DNA of 8,057 nucleotides from Acidobacteriota bacterium (GTDB lineage: Bacteria; Acidobacteriota; Terriglobia; Terriglobales; Acidobacteriaceae), in contig JAJXUS010000077.1 in NCBI GenBank assembly GCA_021782675.1, positions 1 through 8,057 of the forward strand. The letters run 5' to 3'. The translations under genes and the position numbers were made by a program. The notes under the pieces are model-generated. The model saw only the letters and a list, made by a program, of their open reading frames with translations. It searched no databases and had not been told where the DNA came from. Of the stretch, positions 1 through 6,760 are shown one piece after another. The number at the start of each line of letters is the position of its first letter. Within the stretch, counting starts at the first letter, position 1.

Positions 1-866
1 TTTCGGTTCTTGGCGGAACTCTGAGTGCTTCCGGCCTGCAGGGGATCTCTGGCGGCTACACGGTATCGTTGACGAATGGGTCCACGACTGTGGGTTATGT
101 CTCTGGCGGCCCTGGATATTTCGACTTCAGCGGTGCATGGGACGATCAGCCGGGAACCTTCACAGATGGAGCAAGCTGCACCACTTCCGCGCGATGCCCG
201 TTCTGGCTGGCACCCAATGGGGCAGTAGCCTCTAACGGTCTGTCGTTGACCCTCTCGGCACCATGGACCGGCGCAACGACGAGTAGCGGCAATTTCATCA
301 TCGGTTATGGCGGCTTCTATTATCAGGAGTCGGCAAACAACACGGTCACCCAATGGGCCGCGCTCGGCAATTCCTACATCCCGGATGCAGCACCCGGACC
401 CTCGCTGATGGGGGTGAACTCTACTCCTCTCGGCATTCGCGGCTGGTCTGCCCTATCGAGTTTGACGGATAACAATGGCCAGCTCGTCTTCAACGGTACG
501 GGAAACTTCTTCACGCAAGTGGGATCCAATCCGGCGATGACCGTGCAGGGACTGACTAATATCTTCGCCTTGCAGACGGCGGCGACTACGGACACAGCTA
601 ACCACACGCTGAGTACCACCTTTGACCATATTCGCTTTGCGAATGCGACCAGCGCCGCGTTCACCGAGACGCTGCCGAACTGCAACACGGTTGGGCAGGA
701 GTTCATCGTTGACAAGATCGACGCATCAGCCAACGCGGTGACGGTGGCGACGACCGGTTCCCAGAACATCGAGTATCAGGGATCAAGCGCAACAACGCTG
801 GCAATCAGCACGGCTGGACGGCGCACCTTCGTCTGTGGGCAGAGCAGCACCTGGCACGCCTGGTAA
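1..866 (+). CDS. 3' end of a probable phage tail/appendage-like structural protein (partial)
   Basis: The reading frame is already open at base 3 and runs without a stop to TAA at 864-866, so this is the C-terminal ~287 residues of a larger protein; the TTG at 69 is internal, not a start. The sequence is rich in Gly, Ser, Thr, Asn and Ala, has very few charged residues and no membrane segment, as in extended beta-structured surface or fibre proteins. The last ~95 residues, from about TTDTANHTLS to the terminal STWHAW, follow the pattern of C-terminal domains common in phage tail proteins: a beta strand, then 'TETLPNC..GQEFIVDKIDASANAVTV', then a short strand and a final Trp-containing strand. 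That resemblance is from memory of the family. The terminase 163 bases downstream on the same strand supports a phage origin. The gene looks less GC-rich than its neighbours. It could instead be a bacterial surface protein. The reading frame is certain, the function tentative. Confidence 0.6.
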   Translation, partial: SVLGGTLSASGLQGISGGYTVSLTNGSTTVGYVSGGPGYFDFSGAWDDQPGTFTDGASCTTSARCPFWLAPNGAVASNGLSLTLSAPWTGATTSSGNFIIGYGGFYYQESANNTVTQWAALGNSYIPDAAPGPSLMGVNSTPLGIRGWSALSSLTDNNGQLVFNGTGNFFTQVGSNPAMTVQGLTNIFALQTAATTDTANHTLSTTFDHIRFANATSAAFTETLPNCNTVGQEFIVDKIDASANAVTVATTGSQNIEYQGSSATTLAISTAGRRTFVCGQSSTWHAW

Positions 867-952
867 GGGCGCTGCCCAAGCGGGCGGCACAGCCAGCGAG
901 GCAAGGCCGCGGGAAAGAACAGCCAGAGCAGGGGAACCATGCGCATCGTGTT

Positions 953-984
953 CTCCGGGCGGCCTGCGCCGCGCCGGCCCGGAG
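953..984 (+). other. GC-rich hairpin in the tail-like/terminase gap
   Basis: CTCCGGGC (953-960) and GCCCGGAG (977-984) form a perfect 8-bp stem around a 16-base loop, in the 163-base gap between the tail-like gene and the terminase. There is no T-tract after it. It could attenuate transcription between the two genes, or be chance in GC-rich DNA. Confidence 0.25.
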
Positions 985-1029
985 CATGCGTCGATCCCAC
1001 GATTGGCATGGAGATGGACAGGAGGACGT

Positions 1030-2574
1030 GTGGCGCGGAAGACGGAAGCAGACGTGTGTCTCGACGCAGAGGCTCGGAATGTCTATCGACCCACAACCAG
1101 GAACGACCTGGAGGAGTTGGGCAAGAGACTCGATGAGCGGCCGCAGGGATTGAATGGCAACAACGTGGCCATGGAGTTGGCGATCGAGAATCTGCGCGTG
1201 CGCACACGCGCCGGCGGCATTGCTGCACTGGCGCCGAATGGCGTGCAGCGGACGCTGGAGGAGAGCAGCGGCGGGCAGAAGATCATTTTGAAGGCGCGGC
1301 AGATGGGGCTGACGACGTGGGTGGCGGCGCGGTTTTTTCTGCGCACCATTACGCGGCCGGGAACGCTGACAGTGCAGGTGGCGCACACGCGTGAGGCCGC
1401 GGAAGAGATCTTCCGTATCGTGCACCGCTTTTATCAGCACCTGAGCGATGCGCTGCGCACGGGGCCGCTGAAGACCTCGCGAGCGAATGTACGCCAGCTT
1501 GTTTTTCCCGACATCGATTCGCAGTACCGCGTGGAGAGCGCGGGCGACCGCAACGCCGGACGCGGCCTGACGGCGCAGAATCTGCATTGCTCGGAGCTGG
1601 CGTGGTGGCCTGGGCATCCCGCCGAGACGCTGGCGGGGCTGCGGGCAGCGCTGGCGCCGGATGCGGAACTGGTACTGGAGTCCACACCGAAGGGTGTGGG
1701 CGGATGTTTTCACGCGGAGTGGGTGGCGGCGGATGAAAAAGGGATGATTCGGTACTTCTTCCCGTGGTGGCTGGAGTCCGCTTATCGCGAACCGGCGGTG
1801 GATGCGGCGACGTTGACGGACGAAGAGCGGGCGCTGATGGAGCGGGAGGGACTGAGCCTGGAGCAGATCGCATTTCGCAGGAAGATTCGTGCCAACTACC
1901 GCGGCCTGGCGCGGCAGGAGTATGCCGAGGACGCTGAGAGCTGTTTTCTCAGTAGCGGCGATTCGGTGTTCGAAATGGAAGCGGTCGAGAAGCGACTGCG
2001 GGAGGCGCCGGAGCCGTTTCAGCGGCGGCGGAACGGAACGATGGAGGTCTGGCTCTCGCCGGTAGCGGGCAGGCGGTATCTGGTCTCCGTCGATCCGGCG
2101 GGAGGCGGGACGGAAGGCGACTTTGCGGCCTTTGAAGTAATCGATATTGAGAGCGGCCTGCAGTGCGCGGAGTACGCGGGGCATAGCACATGTCTTGAAC
2201 AGGCGCAGCTTTCGGCCGAGGTGGCGCGCGAATACAACGACGCCTGGCTGGTGGTGGAGCGCAACAACCACGGCAGCGGGGTGCTGGCGTACCTGGGCGG
2301 TGTTTGCCACTACGAGCGCGTCTTTGAGCAGGATGGCAAGCCGGGTTGGCTGACCAGCTCTTACAGCAAACCGCTGGCCATCGGCAAGCTGGAAGCGGCG
2401 CTGGTAGCGCGCCCCGAGCTGTTTCAGAGCCGGGCCCTGCTCGGGGAGTGCCGCAGCTTTGTCCGCCTGAGCAACGGCGGCATGGGAGCAAAGCCGGGCA
2501 CCCACGACGACCGGGTGATGGCGATGGCGATTGCGCTGGCGGCGCGGGCGGAGATCCTGGCGAGGAACTTGTAA
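1030..2574 (+). CDS. Phage terminase large subunit (packaging ATPase and nuclease)
   Basis: Large terminase subunits bind the procapsid portal, pump DNA with an N-terminal ATPase and cut it with a C-terminal RNase H-fold nuclease. Numbering from GTG 1030 (514 aa, a usual size): an atypical Walker A 'KARQMGLTT' at about 88-96, with the Lys/Arg ahead of the Gly as in many T4/SPP1-type terminases; a Walker B region 'NLHCSELAWW' with the likely catalytic Glu at 189; a coupling motif 'ESTPKG' at about 217; then the nuclease acidic residues Asp355 ('VSVDPAGG'), Asp364, Glu410 ('VVERNNHG') and Asp493/494 ('HDDRVMAMA'). All expected catalytic positions are present, so the protein could be active. Start choice: AGGAGG at 1020-1025 lies 4 bases before GTG 1030. 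The frame is open back to GTG 835, but that overlaps the upstream gene and encodes an Arg/Gly/Ala/Pro-rich stretch unlike protein. No small terminase subunit is recognisable just upstream, and the next gene downstream is not phage-like. Confidence 0.9.
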   Translation: MARKTEADVCLDAEARNVYRPTTRNDLEELGKRLDERPQGLNGNNVAMELAIENLRVRTRAGGIAALAPNGVQRTLEESSGGQKIILKARQMGLTTWVAARFFLRTITRPGTLTVQVAHTREAAEEIFRIVHRFYQHLSDALRTGPLKTSRANVRQLVFPDIDSQYRVESAGDRNAGRGLTAQNLHCSELAWWPGHPAETLAGLRAALAPDAELVLESTPKGVGGCFHAEWVAADEKGMIRYFFPWWLESAYREPAVDAATLTDEERALMEREGLSLEQIAFRRKIRANYRGLARQEYAEDAESCFLSSGDSVFEMEAVEKRLREAPEPFQRRRNGTMEVWLSPVAGRRYLVSVDPAGGGTEGDFAAFEVIDIESGLQCAEYAGHSTCLEQAQLSAEVAREYNDAWLVVERNNHGSGVLAYLGGVCHYERVFEQDGKPGWLTSSYSKPLAIGKLEAALVARPELFQSRALLGECRSFVRLSNGGMGAKPGTHDDRVMAMAIALAARAEILARNL

Positions 2575-2588
2575 CGGTAAACTGCGAA

Positions 2589-2618
2589 GCTCTGGGGAAG
2601 AGGGCGCGTCTCCAGAGC
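2589..2618 (+). terminator. Possible terminator hairpin after the terminase gene
   Basis: GCTCTGGGGA (2589-2598) pairs with TCTCCAGAGC (2609-2618) as a 10-bp stem with one G-T wobble and a 10-base loop, starting 14 bases after the terminase stop. The following DNA (CGCGAAATCC...) has no clean T-run, so intrinsic termination would be weak. It separates the phage-like block from the next gene. Confidence 0.45.
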
Positions 2619-2691
2619 CGCGAAATCCGTCTATTCTATTGCTGCATCCCGCGCTTGATTTCATGAAGGGTTTACAGGAAGGATTGGCATC

Positions 2692-2979
2692 GTGCTGCTG
2701 AAGCTGATGGGCCGCTGGCTAATGCGCGCGTTTCTGGCTGTGGCGGTGGCTACGCTGGTGACGTATGCGGTGGATACCGTAGTGTATGTGCTGCGCGGGT
2801 CACCCAGTTCGACGGCGACGGTGAACCGCTTCATGGGGATCCCGTTGAAGGGACAGAAAGAGGAGTACGACTACCTGGGCACGGCTCCTGTGCCCTGCGC
2901 GGTGGCGATCTTTCCTCATGGCGGCATGGATCCCTGCTGGCGTTTGCGGCGCAATCCGAACCAGTGGGAAAATCTCTGA
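2692..2979 (+). CDS. Small one-pass membrane protein of unknown function (95 aa)
   Basis: The start is GTG 2692, with a strong ribosome binding site AGGAAGGA (2676-2683) 8 bases upstream; the stop is TGA 2977-2979. After a short basic N-terminus (KLMGRWLMR), residues ~10-33 are hydrophobic and should form one membrane span or uncleaved signal anchor. The remaining ~60 residues would then be outside the cytoplasm. That tail holds 'GQKEEYDYLGTAPVPCAVAIFP' (split here only by its natural run: about residues 54-75) and two cysteines, Cys69 and Cys82, the second in 'DPCWRLRR', which could form a disulfide in the periplasm. I do not recognise a named family; I have the impression of similar small proteins in Acidobacteriaceae, but that is memory. 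It converges on the gene ending at 3054. The clear RBS and credible topology make it a likely real gene. Confidence 0.7.
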   Translation: MLLKLMGRWLMRAFLAVAVATLVTYAVDTVVYVLRGSPSSTATVNRFMGIPLKGQKEEYDYLGTAPVPCAVAIFPHGGMDPCWRLRRNPNQWENL

Positions 2980-3010
2980 CGAGAGGACTCTTAGGGCTGA
3001 ACCTGCATGC

Positions 3011-3037
3011 GCCCGCGGCGTGATTGTTGCCGCGGGC
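3011..3037. terminator. Hairpin between convergent genes, possible bidirectional terminator
   Basis: GCCCGCGGC (3011-3019) and GCCGCGGGC (3029-3037) form a perfect 9-bp GC stem with a 9-base loop. It lies between the stop of the + strand gene at 2979 and the stop of the - strand gene at 3052, where a shared terminator is expected. Neither side has a T-tract, so the call rests on stem strength and position. Confidence 0.5.
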
Positions 3038-3051
3038 ACATGGTAGCAGGC

Positions 3052-3816
3052 TTACATGGTCGGATTGCTCACGGCACCGTTGGACTGCCAGGTGGGCTGC
3101 TTGGCGATGGCCATGTCGAGACGGCTTCCCCCGTCGATCTTCACGTCACTCTTTTTGGTTGAGACAATGACGGCCGAGTTGCTGGCGGTGATGTTGCTGT
3201 GCAGGTCAGCGCCGCCAACTGCCTTCTCCTGATCGACGCGATAAACATGAGAGTTCCAGATATCGCGCGCGGGCACGGCGTTGTCCGAGAGTCCCGGCAT
3301 ACTCGTAACGCGTTCGATGCCGACGATCATGGCCTTGATAGGCACGGTGGTGCCGTCGGTCAATTTAGCCTGGGTAAAGCGCAGCGCCAGGGTGGCGTTT
3401 CCGGCCTGGGTGCTGTCCTTTGTGACCTTGCCGATGAGGACGGTGCCGGAGGGTAGATTCGGGCCATTCTTCAACCGCACGTTTTCACCCAGCTTGGCAC
3501 GCACCGGATCGCCGGGATGAGCGCTCTTTGCATCCAAGGTCTTTTCCAGCGAGGCGTGCGCTGGAACCATCTCAGAGGCCAACTTCTGTGCGTCCGCGGA
3601 GCTGTTGCTGCCGCCGTTGTCCTGTGCCTGCTGGGATTTCCAGTTGCCGTTCATGGCGCCGGATTGCGTGTTGCTGTTGGACTGTGAATTGGCCGATGGA
3701 GCGGTGCTCCATTGCCGGCCTGTCGCTTGCGAGTTTTCCGACTGGGCCCGCGTGAGCGGCGAGCAGAAAAAGAAAAGTGCCGCCGCGCTTAGCGTTACAA
3801 GGATTTGACGTTTCAT
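3052..3816 (-). CDS. Secreted protein of unknown function with Ser/Asn/Gln-rich linker (254 aa)
   Basis: The chosen start is ATG 3814-3816: it opens a classical signal peptide (MKRQ, hydrophobic residues ~5-20, likely cleavage after LTRA at residue 24), and an AAGGGG lies 11 bases upstream at 3828-3833. The frame stays open to 3948, but that extension is Arg/Pro-rich and would bury the signal peptide. The mature protein begins with a low-complexity Ser/Asn/Gln/Gly linker (~25-75). A folded domain follows at ~85-170 with the pattern 'LEKTLDAKSAHPGDPVRAKL', then 'LPSGTVLIGKVTK' and 'LRFTQAKLTDGTTVPIKAMI'. This resembles the small beta domains of envelope proteins that set a property against a default (loosely like VirB10/TrbI C-terminal strands), but I cannot name the family. 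The tail (170-254) has no recognised motif. It is probably periplasmic or exported. It stands alone on the - strand with a private upstream region. Confidence 0.8.
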   Translation of the reverse strand: MKRQILVTLSAAALFFFCSPLTRAQSENSQATGRQWSTAPSANSQSNSNTQSGAMNGNWKSQQAQDNGGSNSSADAQKLASEMVPAHASLEKTLDAKSAHPGDPVRAKLGENVRLKNGPNLPSGTVLIGKVTKDSTQAGNATLALRFTQAKLTDGTTVPIKAMIVGIERVTSMPGLSDNAVPARDIWNSHVYRVDQEKAVGGADLHSNITASNSAVIVSTKKSDVKIDGGSRLDMAIAKQPTWQSNGAVSNPTM

Positions 3817-3901
3817 GATTCCGGTTTCCCCTTGGAGTTGAAATTCGTCCGGTCCCGCACGTTGCCGGTGGCGGGGCTGCCGTGGGTTAAGACGGCAACA
3901 A

Positions 3902-3930
3902 CGGCGCGGATGTTTCTCGGCACGGATGTT
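3902..3930 (-). promoter_or_regulatory. Tandem 13-base repeat upstream of the secreted-protein gene
   Basis: CGGCGCGGATGTT (3902-3914) and CGGCACGGATGTT (3918-3930) are direct copies with one difference, 16 bases apart start to start, lying 86-114 bases upstream of the start at 3816. Tandem sites at such a distance are typical of a transcription-factor binding region, but no regulator is known and chance duplication is possible. I see no convincing -35/-10 pair beside it. Confidence 0.3.
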
Positions 3931-4062
3931 CCGTTTTGATGAGGTCAATCATGGCGGGCGAAGATTTTGTGCTGAGGGGGTGGCTGCCACAAAGCGACTG
4001 GTGGAGGAGCGAAATTTCAGCGAATTAAGACTATTCTGCGGCGCTGCTCCGTTCAGGGCGTG

Positions 4063-5346
4063 TCAGCGCGTGCGTGGCCGCGCGTGCAGCTGTTCCAACG
4101 CATCGCAGGCGTTGGGCACGCCGTGTTCCTGGCGTAGCTGCCCCGCCACCGCTGCCGATCGGACGGCGTAGGCGGGGTCGGCGAACATGGCGCGCAGCGT
4201 GTCTGCCACGCGGGCGGGCTGGTAGGCGCGACGCTCGATGGTCCGCGAAAGGCCCATGCGGCGCATGCGGCGCGCGTTGTCGGGCTGGTCGTGCGAGTAG
4301 GGCATGATGATCATCGGCTTGCCGGCGCGCAGGCATTGCGCGGTGGTGCCGACGCCGCCCTGGTGCACCACCATGCTGGCGCGGGGAAAGAGCGCGGAGT
4401 AGGGCGCGTATTCCGCCACGCAGATGGAGTCGGGCAGCTTCTGGCTGGGGCGATTGCGGGGATCGTTGCCGATGAGCAGTACGGCGCGTCCGCCGAGCTG
4501 CATGGCCGCCTCGGCGGAGAGATCGTAGAAGGGGCCGGCGGCCAGCACGGCGGCGGAGCCGAGGGTAAACACTACCGGAGGCTCGCCGGCGGCGACGAAT
4601 TCTTCGAGATGCGGAGGCAGCTTGGCGTTGCCGGCATCCGCGTCGTAAAAGCAGAAGCCGGTGATGAGGGCGTTGCGCGGCCAGTCTTTCTGCTCCACCC
4701 CCAGGGCGCGGGAGAAGAGCGCCAGGACGAGATCGGGCGAATGCTTGGCATCGAAGATCGGGTTCGGCCCCTGGGGCAATCCCAGCTCGCGGCGCAGCGC
4801 GTAGACCGGCTCGGGCCACGTGCGGGTGACCAGGCGGGCGACTGCTTTGACGGCGTGGCCCATGCCGGGCAGAAACTTTTCGGCTTTGGCGAGCCCGGGA
4901 TAGGGCGGCAGCACCGGCGGATCGTAGGCGGAGAAGAAGGAGAAGGGCGCGAGCACATAACTGGCCCAGGGAATGCCGGTCTTCTCGGCGACGATGGGCC
5001 CGGCGTAGTTGAGCTCGCCCAGCAGCAGCAGGTCGGCGCGCTCCGGCTGGGTGGCGGCATCGAGCAGGTCGGCGTAGGTGTGGCGCAGAGCCGGATAGAG
5101 GAACTCGCGCAGGCCGCGCTCGGTTCCCTTCTTCACGTCGTAGACCATCTCCACCAGGATGGTGTTGGTGGGGTCGATGTCGGGTCGCAGGGGGCGGAAT
5201 TCGAGGCCGAGCGGTTCCACCTTGGGGCGGTAGACCTCGGGCAGCGCCATCACCGGCACATGGCCGCGGCGCTTCAGCTCCAGCGCAATGGCAATCAGCG
5301 GATTGGTATCGCCCAGCGTGCCAATGTTCGACAGGACAATGCGCAA
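4063..5346 (-). CDS. GT1-family glycosyltransferase (UGT/RhlB-like)
   Basis: It probably transfers a sugar from an NDP-sugar to a small lipid or secondary-metabolite acceptor in the cytoplasm; donor and acceptor cannot be read from sequence. The 427 aa match the usual GT-B length. The N-terminal acceptor domain opens with 'NIGTLGDTNPLIAIALELKRRGH' features (Gly-rich loop 9-15, then a helix), with Asp13 where RhlB, sterol and vancomycin-type transferases (G-S-x-G-D-x-x-P) place their catalytic acid/base. The C-terminal donor domain shows 'VVFTLGSAAV' (~258-267) and the donor signature 'HQGGVGTTAQCLRAGKP' (328-344) followed by 'DQPDNA' (353-358), as in UGT/MGT enzymes. The start is TTG 5344-5346, with GGGGAG (complement of 5356-5361) 9 bases upstream. 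No sugar-nucleotide or lipid gene is adjacent, so the pathway is unknown. Large overlapping frames on both strands here are GC-driven shadows. Confidence 0.9.
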   Translation of the reverse strand: MRIVLSNIGTLGDTNPLIAIALELKRRGHVPVMALPEVYRPKVEPLGLEFRPLRPDIDPTNTILVEMVYDVKKGTERGLREFLYPALRHTYADLLDAATQPERADLLLLGELNYAGPIVAEKTGIPWASYVLAPFSFFSAYDPPVLPPYPGLAKAEKFLPGMGHAVKAVARLVTRTWPEPVYALRRELGLPQGPNPIFDAKHSPDLVLALFSRALGVEQKDWPRNALITGFCFYDADAGNAKLPPHLEEFVAAGEPPVVFTLGSAAVLAAGPFYDLSAEAAMQLGGRAVLLIGNDPRNRPSQKLPDSICVAEYAPYSALFPRASMVVHQGGVGTTAQCLRAGKPMIIMPYSHDQPDNARRMRRMGLSRTIERRAYQPARVADTLRAMFADPAYAVRSAAVAGQLRQEHGVPNACDALEQLHARPRTR

Positions 5347-5354
5347 AGTTGAAG

Positions 5355-5456
5355 GCTCCCCGGGGTGTCAATTGTTCATCTTGATGAGGGTAAAGCATCG
5401 TGCCGCGACGGTTGTGACAACAGCTTGAAAATTCCTGCGCAGCGGCCCCGGGGAGC
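5355..5456. repeat. 11-base inverted repeat in the divergent spacer
   Basis: GCTCCCCGGGG (5355-5365) recurs as its exact complement CCCCGGGGAGC (5446-5456), separated by 80 bases, in the spacer between the divergently transcribed glycosyltransferase and YncE-type genes. Each arm contains the palindrome CCCCGGGG. The left arm overlaps the glycosyltransferase ribosome binding site, which may explain part of the match. It could be a paired operator or chance. Confidence 0.3.
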
Positions 5457-5555
5457 GGAAAAAGGACGCCGCGCGGCCCCGCCGCTGCTTAATCTTCGCT
5501 TCAGCTTGCGGATGCTATTCTTGGCGGGTTCAAAATCTCGCACTGGAGTTTGCTT

Positions 5556-6605
5556 ATGGCTGGATTCAAGATTTCCCGCGACCTGGTCGCGGTCTTCTGC
5601 GCCGCGGCGCTGGCCGGAGCGCTGGCTGTCGCGCCTTCGCAGGCATCCGCACAGAAGCCGTATCACGTAATCGCTCACTGGAAGATCGGGGGCGAGGGCG
5701 GCTGGGACTATCTCCAAGAGGATCCTGCCGCGCATCGGCTTTACATTGCGCACGGACCGCGCGTGGACGTGATCGATACCGATACGGGCAAGGAAGCGGG
5801 CGCCATCGCGGACCTGCACGGCACCCACGGCATCGCGCTCGATACGGACGGCAAGTACGGATACATCTCCGACGGCGGCGGCAACGCAGTGGTGGTGTTC
5901 GACCGCCATTCGCTGGCGAAGCTGGCCACGATTCCCGCCGGCACCAATCCCGACGGCATCATCTTTGAGCCGGCGACGAAGACGGTGTGGGCCTTCAACG
6001 GGCGCAGCAAGAACGTTACCGTGATCGATGCGGCCTCGCGGCAGGTTGTGGCCACCATCGCGCTGCCCGGCAAGCCCGAGTTTCCCCAGGTGGACGGCAA
6101 GGGCATGGTCTACGACAACATTGAAGACAAGAACGAAGTGGTGCGGCTGGATGCGCACGCGAAGAAGATGACGGCGGAGTGGCCGGCGGGCTGCGACTCG
6201 CCTTCCGGGCTGGCCTTCGACGTTCCCGGACATCGCCTCTTCCCGGTATGCGACGGCGGCAAGATGTCGGTGATGGACTCGGAGACGGGCAAGGTGCTGG
6301 CCAACCCCGCCATCGGCGACGGCCCGGATGCCGTGCGCTGGAGCGCCAAGTATCACCTGGTGCTGACCACCAGCGGCGACGACGGCATGCTTTCCGTGGT
6401 GGACGCGGGCGCCAAGGGCTATCCGACGATTGAGAAGCTGAAGACCGAGCGCGGAGCGCGCACCATGGCCTACGATCCCGATACCGACCGCGTCTTCACG
6501 GTGACCGCCGAGTTTGGACCCAAGCCGGCGGCGACGGCGAAGAATCCCCATCCCCGGGCCTCGATTGTTCCGGGCAGCTTCACCATCATCGTGATCGGCC
6601 GCTAA
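5556..6605 (+). CDS. Secreted YncE/YVTN-type beta-propeller protein
   Basis: The start is ATG 5556, chosen because GGAG (5545-5548) lies 7 bases upstream; TTG 5550 in the same frame is too close to that site. The 349-aa precursor has a signal peptide (basic start, hydrophobic 10-28, likely cleavage in 'QASA|QKPY' after residue 32), so the protein acts in the periplasm or outside. The rest is a run of ~40-residue beta-propeller blades with YVTN-like units: 'RLYIAHGPRVDVIDTDTGK' (~61-79), 'YGYISDGGGNAVVVFD' (~101-116), 'TVWAFNGRSKNVTVIDAAS' (~143-161), 'RLFPVCDGGKMSVMDSETGK' (~227-246) and 'VLTTSGDDGMLSVVDA' (~269-284). Family members are thought to be binding scaffolds and have no defined enzymatic role; this one shows no heme-binding CXXCH or other catalytic motif. 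It is followed 19 bases on by a strong terminator, so it is probably monocistronic. Confidence 0.88.
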   Translation: MAGFKISRDLVAVFCAAALAGALAVAPSQASAQKPYHVIAHWKIGGEGGWDYLQEDPAAHRLYIAHGPRVDVIDTDTGKEAGAIADLHGTHGIALDTDGKYGYISDGGGNAVVVFDRHSLAKLATIPAGTNPDGIIFEPATKTVWAFNGRSKNVTVIDAASRQVVATIALPGKPEFPQVDGKGMVYDNIEDKNEVVRLDAHAKKMTAEWPAGCDSPSGLAFDVPGHRLFPVCDGGKMSVMDSETGKVLANPAIGDGPDAVRWSAKYHLVLTTSGDDGMLSVVDAGAKGYPTIEKLKTERGARTMAYDPDTDRVFTVTAEFGPKPAATAKNPHPRASIVPGSFTIIVIGR

Positions 6606-6624
6606 GTTCCTCTGGCAATTGGAC

Positions 6625-6679
6625 CCCATCTCTCTCGCTGCAGTTAGACCTCCCGCAGCGAGGGAGATGGGATTTTTTT
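6625..6679 (+). terminator. Strong rho-independent terminator after the YncE-type gene
   Basis: CCCATCTCTCTCGCTGC (6625-6641) pairs with GCAGCGAGGGAGATGGG (6655-6671) over 17 bp with one T-G wobble and a 13-base loop. It is followed by A and seven T (6673-6679). This is a textbook intrinsic terminator 20 bases after the stop at 6605. Confidence 0.95.
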
Positions 6680-6722
6680 GGCGCCAGCCGGCCGGCTGCG
6701 AGGGGCTGATCCCGAATCGCTC

Positions 6723-6728
6723 TACAAT
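6723..6728 (+). promoter_or_regulatory. Candidate -10 box for the 42-residue protein gene
   Basis: TACAAT matches 5 of 6 bases of the sigma-70 -10 consensus and lies 32 bases before ATG 6761, giving a leader of about 25 bases. No good -35 hexamer is found 16-18 bases upstream. A new promoter is expected here because a strong terminator ends just upstream. Confidence 0.4.
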
Positions 6729-6760
6729 GGGGGCGGCGTATTTGGGACTGGGGAGCTTCG

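Noticed and set aside
835..1029. In-frame N-terminal extension of the terminase from GTG 835
   Set aside because: It overlaps the upstream gene by 32 bases, encodes an Arg/Gly/Ala-rich stretch without protein-like pattern, and has no RBS; AGGAGG before GTG 1030 is better.
939..1136. 65-residue frame with an upstream GGGGA, possible small terminase subunit
   Set aside because: No HTH or coiled-coil pattern; Arg/Gly-rich and overlaps the terminase coding region by over 100 bases.
805..2664. Long - strand open frame (619 aa) opposite the terminase
   Set aside because: Arg/Pro/His/Gln-rich composition without motifs, exactly antisense to a gene with clear catalytic motifs; typical of GC-rich DNA.
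4031..5398. 455-aa - strand frame and 353-aa + strand frame (4291-5352) over the glycosyltransferase
   Set aside because: Both are shadows of the GT1 gene; the first is His/Arg/Ala/Pro-rich, the second Gly/Gln/His-rich, and neither has family motifs.
5506..5536. TTGCGG...CAAAAT as a promoter of the YncE-type gene
   Set aside because: Spacer of 19 bases and only 4 of 6 matches in the -10; too weak to list as a feature.
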